Shown: positions 7,685 through 15,547, counted from the stretch's first letter. The stretch: 38,483 nt of DNA from CAYSBK01 sp964429265 (GCA_964429265.1 CAYSBK010000004.1:1-38483); one strand, 5' to 3'. Numbers and translations are program-made. The notes: generated by a model not told the origin, from the letters alone.

Positions 7685-8710
7685 ATGCATCCTGAACTGT
7701 TCGAGATACCACTGGTGCACCTGACGGTCAAGAGCTACGGCCTGATGATAGTGCTGGGTTTTATCGCCGCGGTTTCGCTTATCCGGCGGCTCAGCAGGGA
7801 CGTAACACCACATCCCCAGTTCATCACCAACGCCGCGTTGTATTCGTTGATAGCCGGCGTTGTCGGGGCACGCATCTTTTACGTCGTGCATCATTTCGAC
7901 CAGTTCCAGGGCCGCATCGGCTCGGTTTTCGCCGTCTGGCAGGGAGGGCTTGAGCTGCTCGGCGGAGTGACGCTGGCCATCGTTGTCGTGCTGCTATACC
8001 TGCGGCACCACAGGCTGCCGGTGCTTTACTACCTCGACGTTCTGGCGGTGGGCCTGATGCTTGCGCTCGCGTTCGGAAGAATCGGCTGCTTTCTGAACGG
8101 CTGCTGCTTCGGCAAGCCGACGTCGCTGCCGTGGGGGGTTCGTTTTCCGTACGGCTCGTTCGCCTACCGCAGCCAGGTACAGCCCGACCCCGCAAGGGGC
8201 CGCAGCCGACCATACTTCGAGCTACCCGACGATTTCTTCGACGTTTTCTACGCAGACGGCCGGGTGGTGCGGGTGCTGAAGCCCTTCGAAAGCCTAACCA
8301 GTCAACAAAAGCAATTCCTGGCGGAAAAGGATATGTTGCGCAGCCTGCCGGTGCATCCGACGCAATTGTATTCGTCGGCGAACGCGGTATTCTTGTGCCT
8401 CGTGCTTTACTTTTTGCGGAGAAGAACCATCCGAACCAACAAGAAGCCGCGATTTTTTGCCAGGGCCGGCTACGTCTTTTCGACGATGTTCATCTTGTAC
8501 GGGATCACCCGATTCTTGATCGAGTACCTCCGTGACGACAATCCGTTTGAATACGGCTGGTGGATGGTCTACAGGGGGGGCACCATATCACAGAACCTCG
8601 GCATATACCTGGTAGTGCTGGGGTTGTGCCTGATTGTCGCGTTTCGATTTGCAAAATCGCCGAACGCGACGCTCACAAAGACGAAGAACGCAGCAACGAC
8701 TCGTCGATAA
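7685..8710 (+). CDS. lgt: Prolipoprotein diacylglyceryl transferase (Lgt)
   Basis: A 341-residue polytopic inner-membrane enzyme transferring diacylglycerol to the lipobox cysteine of preprolipoproteins. Several hydrophobic segments (SYGLMIVLGFIAAVSL, the LLGGVTLAIVVVLLYL region, a final LVVLGLCLIVAF) surround the family core GRIGCFLNGCCFGKP and HPTQLYSS. It is about 50 residues longer than E. coli Lgt because of a charged insertion between the core motif and HPTQLYSS (roughly residues 165-225, including FFDVFYADGRVVRVLK). Start follows a GGGGAG site. Its last 38 bases overlap the bioF-like gene tail-to-tail. It belongs to the dapL operon by orientation and spacing, linking cell-envelope precursor and lipoprotein functions. 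Confidence 0.93.
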   Translation: MHPELFEIPLVHLTVKSYGLMIVLGFIAAVSLIRRLSRDVTPHPQFITNAALYSLIAGVVGARIFYVVHHFDQFQGRIGSVFAVWQGGLELLGGVTLAIVVVLLYLRHHRLPVLYYLDVLAVGLMLALAFGRIGCFLNGCCFGKPTSLPWGVRFPYGSFAYRSQVQPDPARGRSRPYFELPDDFFDVFYADGRVVRVLKPFESLTSQQKQFLAEKDMLRSLPVHPTQLYSSANAVFLCLVLYFLRRRTIRTNKKPRFFARAGYVFSTMFILYGITRFLIEYLRDDNPFEYGWWMVYRGGTISQNLGIYLVVLGLCLIVAFRFAKSPNATLTKTKNAATTRR

Positions 8711-9863
8711 GCTCTTTCAGCGCCTCGCAAAGCGCATCCATCTGCTGTTTTGTATGTCCGCTCTGTACCGATATTCTCAGTCGGGCGGTCCCCGGCGCAA
8801 CGGTAGGCGGGCGGATTGCAGGTATAAAAAAGCCCACCTCGAACAGCCTTTGCGAGACATCGAGGGCCTTTTTCGTATCGCCGATCATCAACGGGATAAC
8901 GTGGCTTTGACTTGCGCCGGTATCAAGCCCCAGCCCCTTCAGCCTGCCTCGCAGGTACAGGGCGTTGTCGCAGAGGCGTCGCCTTCGTTGTGGTTCGTTC
9001 CGCAGGATGTCCAGCGCAGCCAGGGCCGCCGCACAGTTCGCAACCGTCGGCGCGGTGGTATAGATGAAACTACGCGACTTGTTGATAAGAAGGTCGATTA
9101 CCGCCCTGTCGGCTGCAACCGCACCGCCGGCACTGCCCAGCGCCTTGCTGAGCGTCACTACTACTATGTCGACCTCGTCCAGAAGTTGCATCTGCTCGGC
9201 AAGACCTGCCCCGGCAGGCCCGAGGCAGCCGAACGCGTGTGCCTCGTCAACAACAAGAAAGGCTCCGTACTTGTTCTTCAGCTCAACCAGCACGGCCAGG
9301 TCCGCCGTATCACCGTCCATCGAAAAAATGCTTTCGGTGATGATGAACTTGCGCCTGAACCGGCCGTCCGCCAACAGCTTTATCAGGCGGTCCGGCCTGT
9401 CGCGTCGGTACGTGCGGAACTGCGCCTCGGCGGCCCTTGCAGCGTCAATGATCGAGGCGTGGTCGAGCCTGTCCAGAAGCAGCAGGTCGCCCTTTTGTGC
9501 GATGGTTCTTATCAGGCCCTCGTTGGCCGTCCAGCCCGACGGAAAAACCAGGGCCGCCGGTTTTTGCAGCAGCCCGGCAAGGCGGGCCTCGAGTTCGACG
9601 TGAAGTTTCATCGTCCCGCTTATCAGTCGTGATGCCGCAGCTCCGTGGCCGTACCTGGTCACGGCGTCGCAGACGGCCCGTCGCAGGTGCGGATGTCCGG
9701 CCAGGCTCAGGTAGTCATTGCTGCAGAACGTGACCTTTTGCCGCCCGCCGATTTCGACGACCGGGCCCTGCACGGAATCAACCCGCACAGGACGACGCAG
9801 CAGATCGGCCTGCTTCAGCCGGTCAAGTTCGGCCCTGACAAAGTCAAATCGGTCCGTCGGCAT
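8673..9863 (-). CDS. bioF: 8-amino-7-oxononanoate synthase-like alpha-oxoamine synthase
   Basis: A 396-residue PLP enzyme of the alpha-oxoamine synthase family (BioF, KBL, ALAS, SPT). The N-terminal CSNDYLSLAGHP, SRLISGTMKLHVELEA and DRLDHASIIDA suit BioF, which condenses pimeloyl-thioester and alanine in biotin synthesis. The PLP lysine is Lys240 in TLSKALGSAGG, after VVDEAHAFGCLG. No other bio gene is in the window, so glycine C-acetyltransferase or a lipid-related synthase cannot be excluded, though BioF is the best fit. The ATG at 9863 is only 96 bases from the divergent rhomboid gene; a CTATTATAG near-palindrome between them could serve as a shared -10 region. Confidence 0.85.
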   Translation of the reverse strand: MPTDRFDFVRAELDRLKQADLLRRPVRVDSVQGPVVEIGGRQKVTFCSNDYLSLAGHPHLRRAVCDAVTRYGHGAAASRLISGTMKLHVELEARLAGLLQKPAALVFPSGWTANEGLIRTIAQKGDLLLLDRLDHASIIDAARAAEAQFRTYRRDRPDRLIKLLADGRFRRKFIITESIFSMDGDTADLAVLVELKNKYGAFLVVDEAHAFGCLGPAGAGLAEQMQLLDEVDIVVVTLSKALGSAGGAVAADRAVIDLLINKSRSFIYTTAPTVANCAAALAALDILRNEPQRRRRLCDNALYLRGRLKGLGLDTGASQSHVIPLMIGDTKKALDVSQRLFEVGFFIPAIRPPTVAPGTARLRISVQSGHTKQQMDALCEALKELIDESLLRSSSL

Positions 9864-9959
9864 TTTCAGTTGAACCTCGCAAGATGTTATGTGCTATTAT
9901 AGTAGAGGTTGCCGCCAGCCGATACATTGATATACGGTCCGAATGGTCCGGTGGGTATT

Positions 9960-10820
9960 ATGGGTCTTTACGACAGAGACTACACGCGCGCAGGCTACGA
10001 GCACCATCCTCACAGTACGCCGCAGATGCGGTTTGCCTGGCCGCGAGTCACACCCGTGGTCAAGTGGCTGCTGATAATCAACATCGGCGTGCACCTGGTC
10101 AAGGTGCTGACTTTCCGTACCAGCGGGCCGACGTTGACGCCGTTCGACCAGCTCTTTTCCGTGTATCCCGCCACGCTCGGGCAGGGGCTGCAGTTGTGGC
10201 GGCTGCTGAGTTACCAGTTTCTGCACTGGACGGGCTGGCACCTTTTTATGAATATGCTGGGATTGTTCTTCCTGGGTCCGACGCTCGAGCGCCACTGGGG
10301 TAGCAAGAAGTTCCTGAGGTTTTACCTCGGTTGCGGAGCGGCCGGAGGGGTCGTCCTGCTGCTGCTTGTTGCGGCGGGCTTTCTGGACCCGGCCCCGATG
10401 GTAGGCGCATCCGGAGCTGTGCTGGGCCTGCTGGCGGCCTGTGCCATCCTGTTCCCGCACTTCGTGGTTTTTGTTTTTTTCTTTCCGGTACCGATAAGGG
10501 TCGCCGCCGTCGGATTAACGCTTCTGTACGTTTTCAACCTGCTTTCCAGAGGCTACAATGCCGGCGGTGATGCCGCCCACCTGGCCGGGATGGCCACGGG
10601 CGCTTTTTACGTGTTGTCGGCACGCGGGCGGGCGGCCGTAATGCTCAAGTTTCGTTCGGGAAGGTGGCAGAAAAAACTCGCGGCCGAACGGCAGCTACGC
10701 CAGGAAGTCGACCGCATCCTCCAGAAAGTGCACGACAGCGGCGTCCACAGCCTCACGGCAAAGGAAAGAAAGATTCTCCGCCGCGCCACCGAAATGGAGC
10801 AGATGCGAAACCGCTTGTAG
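9960..10820 (+). CDS. Rhomboid family intramembrane serine protease
   Basis: A 286-residue membrane protease. I take the ATG at 9960, giving an MGLYDRDY start that is common in planctomycete rhomboids, rather than an upstream TTG at 9909. About six hydrophobic segments are visible. The catalytic serine is Ser151 in GASGA, and the histidine is His207 in DAAHLAGM; the oxyanion-side HLFMN element is near residues 94-98. Both catalytic residues are present, so activity is expected. A charged coiled tail of about 60 residues (KKLAAERQLRQEVDR onward) faces the cytoplasm and may recruit substrates. Substrates are unknown. Confidence 0.9.
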   Translation: MGLYDRDYTRAGYEHHPHSTPQMRFAWPRVTPVVKWLLIINIGVHLVKVLTFRTSGPTLTPFDQLFSVYPATLGQGLQLWRLLSYQFLHWTGWHLFMNMLGLFFLGPTLERHWGSKKFLRFYLGCGAAGGVVLLLLVAAGFLDPAPMVGASGAVLGLLAACAILFPHFVVFVFFFPVPIRVAAVGLTLLYVFNLLSRGYNAGGDAAHLAGMATGAFYVLSARGRAAVMLKFRSGRWQKKLAAERQLRQEVDRILQKVHDSGVHSLTAKERKILRRATEMEQMRNRL

Positions 10821-10846
10821 CCACGGCCCCATATCCACGAGCCGGC

Positions 10847-11767
10847 TCAATCCCACTTGAAGTCTTTGCTCTTACCGAGCAGTTCCTTGACGCGAGCCTC
10901 TACGTTCCTGGCCTTGTAGTCGGGGTCTCTCCAGTGGTCAAGCTCAGCCTGGCTTTCCTCAAGTTCCTTCTGGAGCCTGCGCAGCCGTTCAAGCAGTTGC
11001 TCATACTCGAGCTGCTTTCGCCTGGTGATCAGGTCGTAGCGCGCGGCAACCACCTCCCGCAGCCTTGCGGTCAACTCGGTCTTGGCCTGCCCATCGGCGG
11101 TTCGAATCTTTCGCAGCAGCTTGCGTCTCTGTTCTTTCAGCTCGAGGTCCTGTTTCAAAACTTCCGCAAGCTCAGGATTCGACCTGGATGTTTCGTAGAT
11201 GCGCTGATACTTCGTGAAGCTCAAGATGAGCTTTCGGCGGTAGATAGCAGGGTCGTCCGACCGCAACTGTTGGAGCTCTTCGGCCTGTTCCGGGTAGTTC
11301 TCCTTGAGCCATTTCAGGTATTGCTCGACCACCTCCGGCCGGGGCATCTGCCGGCCGGGACCAGAAAGTCTCCGAGCCTGTCGGCCAGCGTGTTCTTGAC
11401 CGCCCACACCGGGCCGGAGCATCTGCCGGTCGGAACCCTTGCGCTGGCGGCGATACCGGCCCTGGTCGCCGTGCGCACCTGCCCTTCTTTCAGAACGCTC
11501 GTGCATCAGTCTGCTCATTCGGGCACGGAATGCAGCAGCGTCTTTTCGCCGCAACTGCTGCAATTCAGCCGCCAGTGAAGGGTCGCTGTCGCGCAGGCGC
11601 TGCATCATACGGTCGATGCGTTCCTCAGTCAGCGCCTGGTCGGCACGCTCATCCTCGGCGCGGATCGCGTTGCCCTGCTTCTCGGCAGCGGCCCATACGG
11701 CCTGTGCCGACACCGCAAGGCACAGAACAACCACGCATCGCAATGCGAAAGATACGCTTCTCTCCAT
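10847..11767 (-). CDS. Periplasmic coiled-coil protein of an ECF sigma operon
   Basis: A 306-residue protein with a signal peptide (residues 1-26, cleavage near VWA-AA) and an almost entirely charged, helical body. The middle (about 95-140) is low-complexity and rich in Arg, Gly and Gln. The C-terminal half, with KEQRRKLLRKI and QLLERLRRLQKELEES, should form a long coiled coil. There are two related segments, DPSLAAELQQLRRKDAAAFR and EQAEELQQLRSDDPAIYR, so an internal repeat is likely. I recognise no named family; the general build recalls Spy/CpxP-like periplasmic chaperone sensors, but this is only analogy. It starts 4 bases after the anti-sigma stop, so it is probably the third member of the same signalling unit. 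Confidence 0.75.
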   Translation of the reverse strand: MERSVSFALRCVVVLCLAVSAQAVWAAAEKQGNAIRAEDERADQALTEERIDRMMQRLRDSDPSLAAELQQLRRKDAAAFRARMSRLMHERSERRAGAHGDQGRYRRQRKGSDRQMLRPGVGGQEHAGRQARRLSGPGRQMPRPEVVEQYLKWLKENYPEQAEELQQLRSDDPAIYRRKLILSFTKYQRIYETSRSNPELAEVLKQDLELKEQRRKLLRKIRTADGQAKTELTARLREVVAARYDLITRRKQLEYEQLLERLRRLQKELEESQAELDHWRDPDYKARNVEARVKELLGKSKDFKWD

Positions 11768-11771
11768 CTTG

Positions 11772-12275
11772 CTATCCTTTCCAGAATTCCGCGCTGATAT
11801 CCGTCAACTCGCTTTCTATTTCAGCCGCCTCGTCAAAGCCCTGCGAAAAATCCTCGCCGAGCTGCAACGCCAGAAGCTGGTTTTCAAGCTGGTCCATCTC
11901 GGCCTTGAAAGCAGCCAGCTCAGGGTCGTCGGCGGCAAGGTTGGTGCTGTCCCAGACGGCCGGAGGAATCTCTTGATAATCCGCCGGGCCTGTTCGCAAA
12001 AACGCAATGTAGACCGCCGCGGCCACCGCCAGCACCGCTGCGGCGGCTGTCACCCGGCGCACGGTCCTTTTGAACGTGCCCGTCCGCCCGGCATCGAGAT
12101 TCGCGGCCACCCGCGCCTTTATCTCTTCTATGAGCTGCGGGCTCGGCTGCGGCCCGGGATCGCGGGCAAAAAGCTCATCGCCTGCCCGGATATCGTCAAG
12201 CACCTGCTGTGCCTGGTCGCGGGCCACCAATTCATCGACAAGTCTTTCAAGGTTTTCAGCGTTTCTGCCCTGCAT
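11772..12275 (-). CDS. Single-pass membrane anti-sigma factor candidate
   Basis: A 167-residue protein with a cytoplasmic N-terminal part (RLVDELVARDQAQQ), one transmembrane helix at about residues 75-93 (alanine/valine-rich, after FKRTVRRV) and an acidic extracytoplasmic tail. It lies 4 bases downstream of an ECF sigma gene and 4 bases upstream of an exported coiled-coil gene. Topology and location are those of ECF anti-sigma factors. The zinc-binding HxxxCxxC of ZAS proteins is absent, so the sigma-binding domain would be a different or diverged type. The assignment rests on context rather than on sequence family. Confidence 0.65.
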   Translation of the reverse strand: MQGRNAENLERLVDELVARDQAQQVLDDIRAGDELFARDPGPQPSPQLIEEIKARVAANLDAGRTGTFKRTVRRVTAAAAVLAVAAAVYIAFLRTGPADYQEIPPAVWDSTNLAADDPELAAFKAEMDQLENQLLALQLGEDFSQGFDEAAEIESELTDISAEFWKG

Positions 12276-12279
12276 CGCA

Positions 12280-12810
12280 TCAAGGCTCCATTAGTTCCCG
12301 CAATTTCTTAAGCCCCCGGTGTACCTTCGCCAGGGTGGTGCCTATTGGCTCGCCACGTATGGCGGCCAGCTCCTTGAAACTGAGTTGCCCGTAGTACCGC
12401 ATCACAATTAAATCCCGCGTATCGGTATCGAGCCTCTCGAGACAAACCTGTAACTCATCGGCCAGTTCCGGCCCCCGGTCGGGTGCTGCCGGGTTCGGCT
12501 TCAACTGCTCGGCTTCGGCACGAAGCAACCTTCGCCGCCTGGCGACGGTGCGGAGATGGTCGTGAAACACGTTGCTCGCCGTCTTGAACAGCCACGCCTC
12601 GAAGTTGTCCCCGCGACAGGAGCCGATTTTTCGCACCAGTTTTACAAATAGCTCGCCGAGCAGGTCTTCGCTTGTCGCCGCATCACCCGTCAGCCGAAAA
12701 AAATAACGGTACAGACTGGTTGCATACCTGTCGACCAACGCTTCAAAACCAGCGGCCTGCCCGGCCTTGCATCCTTCGAGAATCCGCTCTAATTCAGCGT
12801 GGTCGGTCAT
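12280..12810 (-). CDS. ECF RNA polymerase sigma factor
   Basis: A 176-residue group IV sigma factor. Region 2 carries RYFFRLTGDAATSEDLLGEL and FEAWLFKTASNVFHDHLR; region 4 carries the helix-turn-helix LDTDTRDLIVMRYYGQLSFKELA with IGTTLAKVHRGLKKLR. There is no region 1.1 or 3. The start at 12810 (MTDHAELERI) is preferred; a GTG at 12843 would add 11 basic residues, and neither has a strong ribosome site. It is followed at 4-base spacing by a membrane protein and then a periplasmic protein, the usual layout for envelope-signal transduction. Its target promoters are unknown. Confidence 0.9.
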   Translation of the reverse strand: MTDHAELERILEGCKAGQAAGFEALVDRYATSLYRYFFRLTGDAATSEDLLGELFVKLVRKIGSCRGDNFEAWLFKTASNVFHDHLRTVARRRRLLRAEAEQLKPNPAAPDRGPELADELQVCLERLDTDTRDLIVMRYYGQLSFKELAAIRGEPIGTTLAKVHRGLKKLRELMEP

Positions 12811-12925
12811 CTGTCGGCGCCGTTTCCGCAGATAAAGACGCACCCCGGGCCGGGTTTATTGCAGCGGTTCCCCGTCCCGGCGGTGCCGAAAAAGTGGCAA
12901 AATGCTGTTTTTCCTGGTTCGGCGG

Positions 12926-13225
12926 TCAGAACTTGAGCTCGTCTTCGTTCTCATCCTCGTCCTGGTCGTCCAGCTTCCACTTCTCGGACTCCTCTATGTC
13001 GTCGATCTCGCGCTTCATAAACTTGACCAGCTTGTCCTGAATGGGTGCCAGCTTGCCGTACCATTCCAGCATTTGCTGGTAACTGGACACCAACATATCG
13101 AGCCGCAGAAGCTGCCACTTGGCCAGGCATTCGGGTTCCTTGATCGTGCCGAAGGGGTCGCACTTGAAAATCCTTTGGCCGGCCGGTCCCGTCTCGAAAA
13201 ACTCACAGTCTTTGCATTGAATCAT
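12926..13225 (-). CDS. Small Cys-motif protein with acidic tail
   Basis: A 99-residue protein that I recognise only as a conserved planctomycete-type hypothetical. Cys4, Cys7, Cys22 and Cys33 (CKDC, FKCDPFG and EPECLAKW) could bind one zinc ion. The centre is helical (LRLDMLVSSYQQMLEWYGKL) and the tail is strongly acidic (DDQDEDENEDELKF). No enzymatic motif is visible. The open frame on the opposite strand (12902-13423) is its shadow. It precedes the ECF sigma gene on the same strand by 115 bases, so co-transcription is possible but not obvious. Confidence 0.7.
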   Translation of the reverse strand: MIQCKDCEFFETGPAGQRIFKCDPFGTIKEPECLAKWQLLRLDMLVSSYQQMLEWYGKLAPIQDKLVKFMKREIDDIEESEKWKLDDQDEDENEDELKF

Positions 13226-13259
13226 TCGTGCCTCCGACTACTCGTGCGCAAAAAAGATA

Positions 13260-13287
13260 TTGCCTCAACTCAACATATCGCTATAGT
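13260..13287 (+). promoter_or_regulatory. Promoter candidate for the basic microprotein
   Basis: TTGCCT (13260-13265) and TATAGT (13282-13287) lie 16 bases apart and about 65 bases upstream of the microprotein start. This is the best sigma-70-like pair in the region. Confidence 0.45.
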
Positions 13288-13352
13288 AGCATATACGCCC
13301 TCGGGCCGAAAGTGTTGTACGATAATCACAAGGGCTTTTTCAGGAGCACTGC

Positions 13353-13433
13353 GTGGGAAAACCGAGAAGACGACGCAAAGTGGGCAGCAAGAAAAGGCGT
13401 GCCCGCTGGAAAGTCAGACATAAAAAGTGCTGA
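13353..13433 (+). CDS. Highly basic 26-residue microprotein
   Basis: A short frame opens with GTG at 13353 and ends with TGA at 13431-13433. A textbook CAGGAG ribosome site (13341-13346) stands six bases before the start. The peptide begins MGKPRRRRKVG and ends WKVRHKKC; 15 of 26 residues are Lys or Arg. Composition and length resemble tiny ribosomal accessory proteins such as bTHX (encoded at 23759 here, also MGK-) or the COX24/bS22-like basic peptides. That is resemblance only; I do not recognise the exact family. A promoter candidate lies at 13260-13287. The RACo-like gene starts 92 bases further on, so they may share a transcript. Confidence 0.55.
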   Translation: MGKPRRRRKVGSKKRRARWKVRHKKC

Positions 13434-13525
13434 GTTTCAGGTGGTATCAGGGCAGCATACCGGCAGCCCAGGCGGGCTGATCCTCCGTTAAACCGCACGT
13501 CGGCGAACGCCGCCATTGTGGTATT

Positions 13526-15235
13526 ATGAAACACTTCACGGTAACCTTCTGGCCCGAAAAGATTAAGGTCTCGGTCCACGCCGGTGCGACAATTCTCGAA
13601 TCGGCGCACCTGGCCCAGGTGATACTCAATTCGCCTTGCGGAGGCAAAGGCCTTTGCCGCAAGTGCATCGTCAGGCTCGAACCCGAAGGCAGGGAGGTGC
13701 TCGCCTGTCAGTACCGTGTCGAGCGCGACCTTACGGTTACGGTCCCGGCCGAGTCGAGATTGTCCTCGGGCCAAATTCTCACCGAAGGACCCGCCAGGCG
13801 CCTGGAAGTGGTGTGCGACGTTTTCAGGGATTACGTCGAACTCAGCCCTTCCGGCCGGGTGCTCGGGCTGGCCATCGATGTGGGAACCACTACGGTCGTA
13901 GCCAAGCTGCTCGATATGAGAACCGGCCAGGTCCTCGCCGCCGATGCCGAATACAACCCACAGGCCAGGTACGGCTACGATGTCATAAGCAGAATAAGCC
14001 ACGCCTCCACCGACCAGGGATTGCGCGATCTGCAAACGCTGATCATCGAGTGCATCAACGAACTTATCGGCAGGCTCTGCAGCCGGGCGGCTGTCAACAC
14101 GGCCGAGATATTCGAGGCTTGCGTGGTCGGCAATACAACGATGAATCACCTGCTGTTGGGTCTTTCGGTAAAACAGCTTGGCGTGGCCCCGTACGAACCT
14201 TTGTTACTCGATGCCCGGAACGTCTCGCCCGCGCGGCTGGGTCTTGATATAAACCCGGCAGGAAACGTCCACACCGTCGCAAATATCGCAGGCTTTGTCG
14301 GTGCCGACACCACGGCGGTGGCGCTGGCCACCGGGATTGACCTGGCTGAAGATGTCTGCCTGGCGGTAGACATCGGGACCAACGGCGAGGTGATACTGGT
14401 CAGTCGCGATGGTATTTACGCGGCAAGCTGTGCCGCCGGGCCGGCTCTCGAAGGCGCCCGCATAACCTGCGGCAGCAGGGCCGTCAACGGCGCCATCCAG
14501 GCCGTGCTGGCGAACGAGCAGGATATCGACATCGATGTCATAGGTGGCGGCCCCGCACGTTCCATATGCGGAAGCGGCCTTATCGACGCCGTGGCGGTGC
14601 TTCTCGAGCTGGGCGTCATCGAGCCTACCGGCCGATTCAACAACCCCGACGAGATGAAAGATGATCTGCCACAGGCGATTCGCGCCAGGCTTACCAGGCA
14701 CAACGACCAGCCGGCTTTCAGGCTCTCGCCACCGCAACCAGGCCCCGGAGGCGGAGTGATTCTTACTCAGCAGGATATTCGTGAATTGCAACTTGCCAAA
14801 GGCGCCATCGCCGCCGGCATAGGGTTGCTGCTGCAAAAGCTGAATCTGCGCCCGCAGGAAATCGGGCGGATTTTCCTGGCCGGAGCGTTCGGCAACTATA
14901 TCAGGTGCGAAAACGCCGTGCGGATAGGCTTGCTGCCCGGCGTGGCCCCCGACCGGATTCAATTTGTGGGCAACGCCGCCGCTACGGGGGCTGAAATGGT
15001 GCTTTTGAGCACAAAATGCAGGCGCAAAGCCGCTGAGCTGGCACGCAAAATCAGATATCTTGAAGTTGCCCGCGAAGGGGCGTTTGCGTCGGTTTTCGCC
15101 GATTCAATGATGCTGCAGCCGGTTGGGGCGGACCACGCCGGCGGCCGCCCAGCCCAACGGACGTGCAAAAAATCTCGAAAAAAAAATTCAGGGCTTGACA
15201 GGCCCGCTGCCACCTGGGATAATTGCAAATCGTAG
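13526..15235 (+). CDS. 2Fe-2S / ASKHA-type corrinoid protein reactivase-like (RACo family)
   Basis: A 569-residue protein of the RACo type (reductive activator of corrinoid proteins; DUF4445 core). The N-terminal ferredoxin domain has Cys38, Cys44, Cys47 and Cys61 (CGGKGLCRKC and LACQ), a plant-type 2Fe-2S set. After a linker (about residues 85-110) comes the ASKHA ATPase core: LAIDVGTTTVVAKLLD, AEYNPQARYGYDVISRI, VGNTTMNHLL, LAVDIGTNGEVIL, GSRAVNGAI and FLAGAFGNYI. Characterised RACo proteins use ATP to reduce Co(II) corrinoid back to Co(I) in methyltransferase systems. No corrinoid protein or methyltransferase gene is nearby, so its partner is unknown. The last 30 residues are basic and unlike the family. 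The ribosome site is weak. Confidence 0.85.
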   Translation: MKHFTVTFWPEKIKVSVHAGATILESAHLAQVILNSPCGGKGLCRKCIVRLEPEGREVLACQYRVERDLTVTVPAESRLSSGQILTEGPARRLEVVCDVFRDYVELSPSGRVLGLAIDVGTTTVVAKLLDMRTGQVLAADAEYNPQARYGYDVISRISHASTDQGLRDLQTLIIECINELIGRLCSRAAVNTAEIFEACVVGNTTMNHLLLGLSVKQLGVAPYEPLLLDARNVSPARLGLDINPAGNVHTVANIAGFVGADTTAVALATGIDLAEDVCLAVDIGTNGEVILVSRDGIYAASCAAGPALEGARITCGSRAVNGAIQAVLANEQDIDIDVIGGGPARSICGSGLIDAVAVLLELGVIEPTGRFNNPDEMKDDLPQAIRARLTRHNDQPAFRLSPPQPGPGGGVILTQQDIRELQLAKGAIAAGIGLLLQKLNLRPQEIGRIFLAGAFGNYIRCENAVRIGLLPGVAPDRIQFVGNAAATGAEMVLLSTKCRRKAAELARKIRYLEVAREGAFASVFADSMMLQPVGADHAGGRPAQRTCKKSRKKNSGLDRPAATWDNCKS

Positions 15236-15271
15236 GGGGTCGTCGAATTCAGTAAATTTTGTTGGACAGAC

Positions 15272-15309
15272 GATAAGCTCTTTGCTATAGGATAAGCTCT
15301 TTGCTATAA
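15272..15309 (+). repeat. 19-bp tandem duplication with a -10 box
   Basis: The unit GATAAGCTCTTTGCTATAG at 15272-15290 is repeated at 15291-15309 with only the last base changed (G to A). The change makes TATAAT at 15305-15310. A TTGGAC element at 15262-15267 stands 18 bases before the TATAGG of the first copy, and TTTGCT inside the first copy stands 18 bases before the TATAAT of the second. Confidence 0.7.
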
Positions 15310-15316
15310 TTAGAAT

Positions 15317-15397
15317 AAAGCTAAGCCAACAGGTGCCGGGGTAATTTCCGCTTTTCCCTCTCCCTCCGCATTTCCGCTACCCGGCCCTGTTTTTTTT
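15317..15397 (+). ncRNA. Candidate short terminated transcript
   Basis: TATAAT at 15305-15310 would start RNA near 15317, and a terminator-like hairpin ends it at about 15397, giving roughly 80 nt. The loop is pyrimidine-rich and holds two copies of ATTTCCGC (about 15344 and 15370). It contains no open frame with a ribosome site. It could be a small RNA, or simply the terminator of the RACo-like gene with a chance promoter inside. Confidence 0.35.
15330..15397 (+). terminator. Rho-independent terminator with T8 tail
   Basis: CAGG-GCCGGG-TA at 15330-15343 (two single-base bulges) pairs with TACCCGGCCCTG at 15378-15389, leaving a 34-base loop, and is followed directly by eight T residues (15390-15397). 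The loop is longer than usual. It is about 95 bases after the RACo-like stop codon. Confidence 0.6.
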
Positions 15398-15547
15398 ATG
15401 CGCGGCTTTTCTCCGGCCGCGGTGTTCCACGTTGCGATCCGTGCCCGGCCACGGGAGATTTTTCCACAAAATTTTCTCCAGCCGTGCAGCCAAACCCGCG
15501 GGCATTTTATTGGACATTGAAAACAGGTCCGATTAAAGACCGCGTTA

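Noticed and set aside
8634..9632. Long plus-strand frame opposite the bioF-like gene
   Set aside because: It is the complement of a clear BioF protein, has no family text and is rich in Arg, Gly and Gln, as expected of an antisense shadow in GC-rich DNA.
14204..14962. Minus-strand frame inside the RACo-like gene
   Set aside because: Complement of the ASKHA core; no independent evidence.
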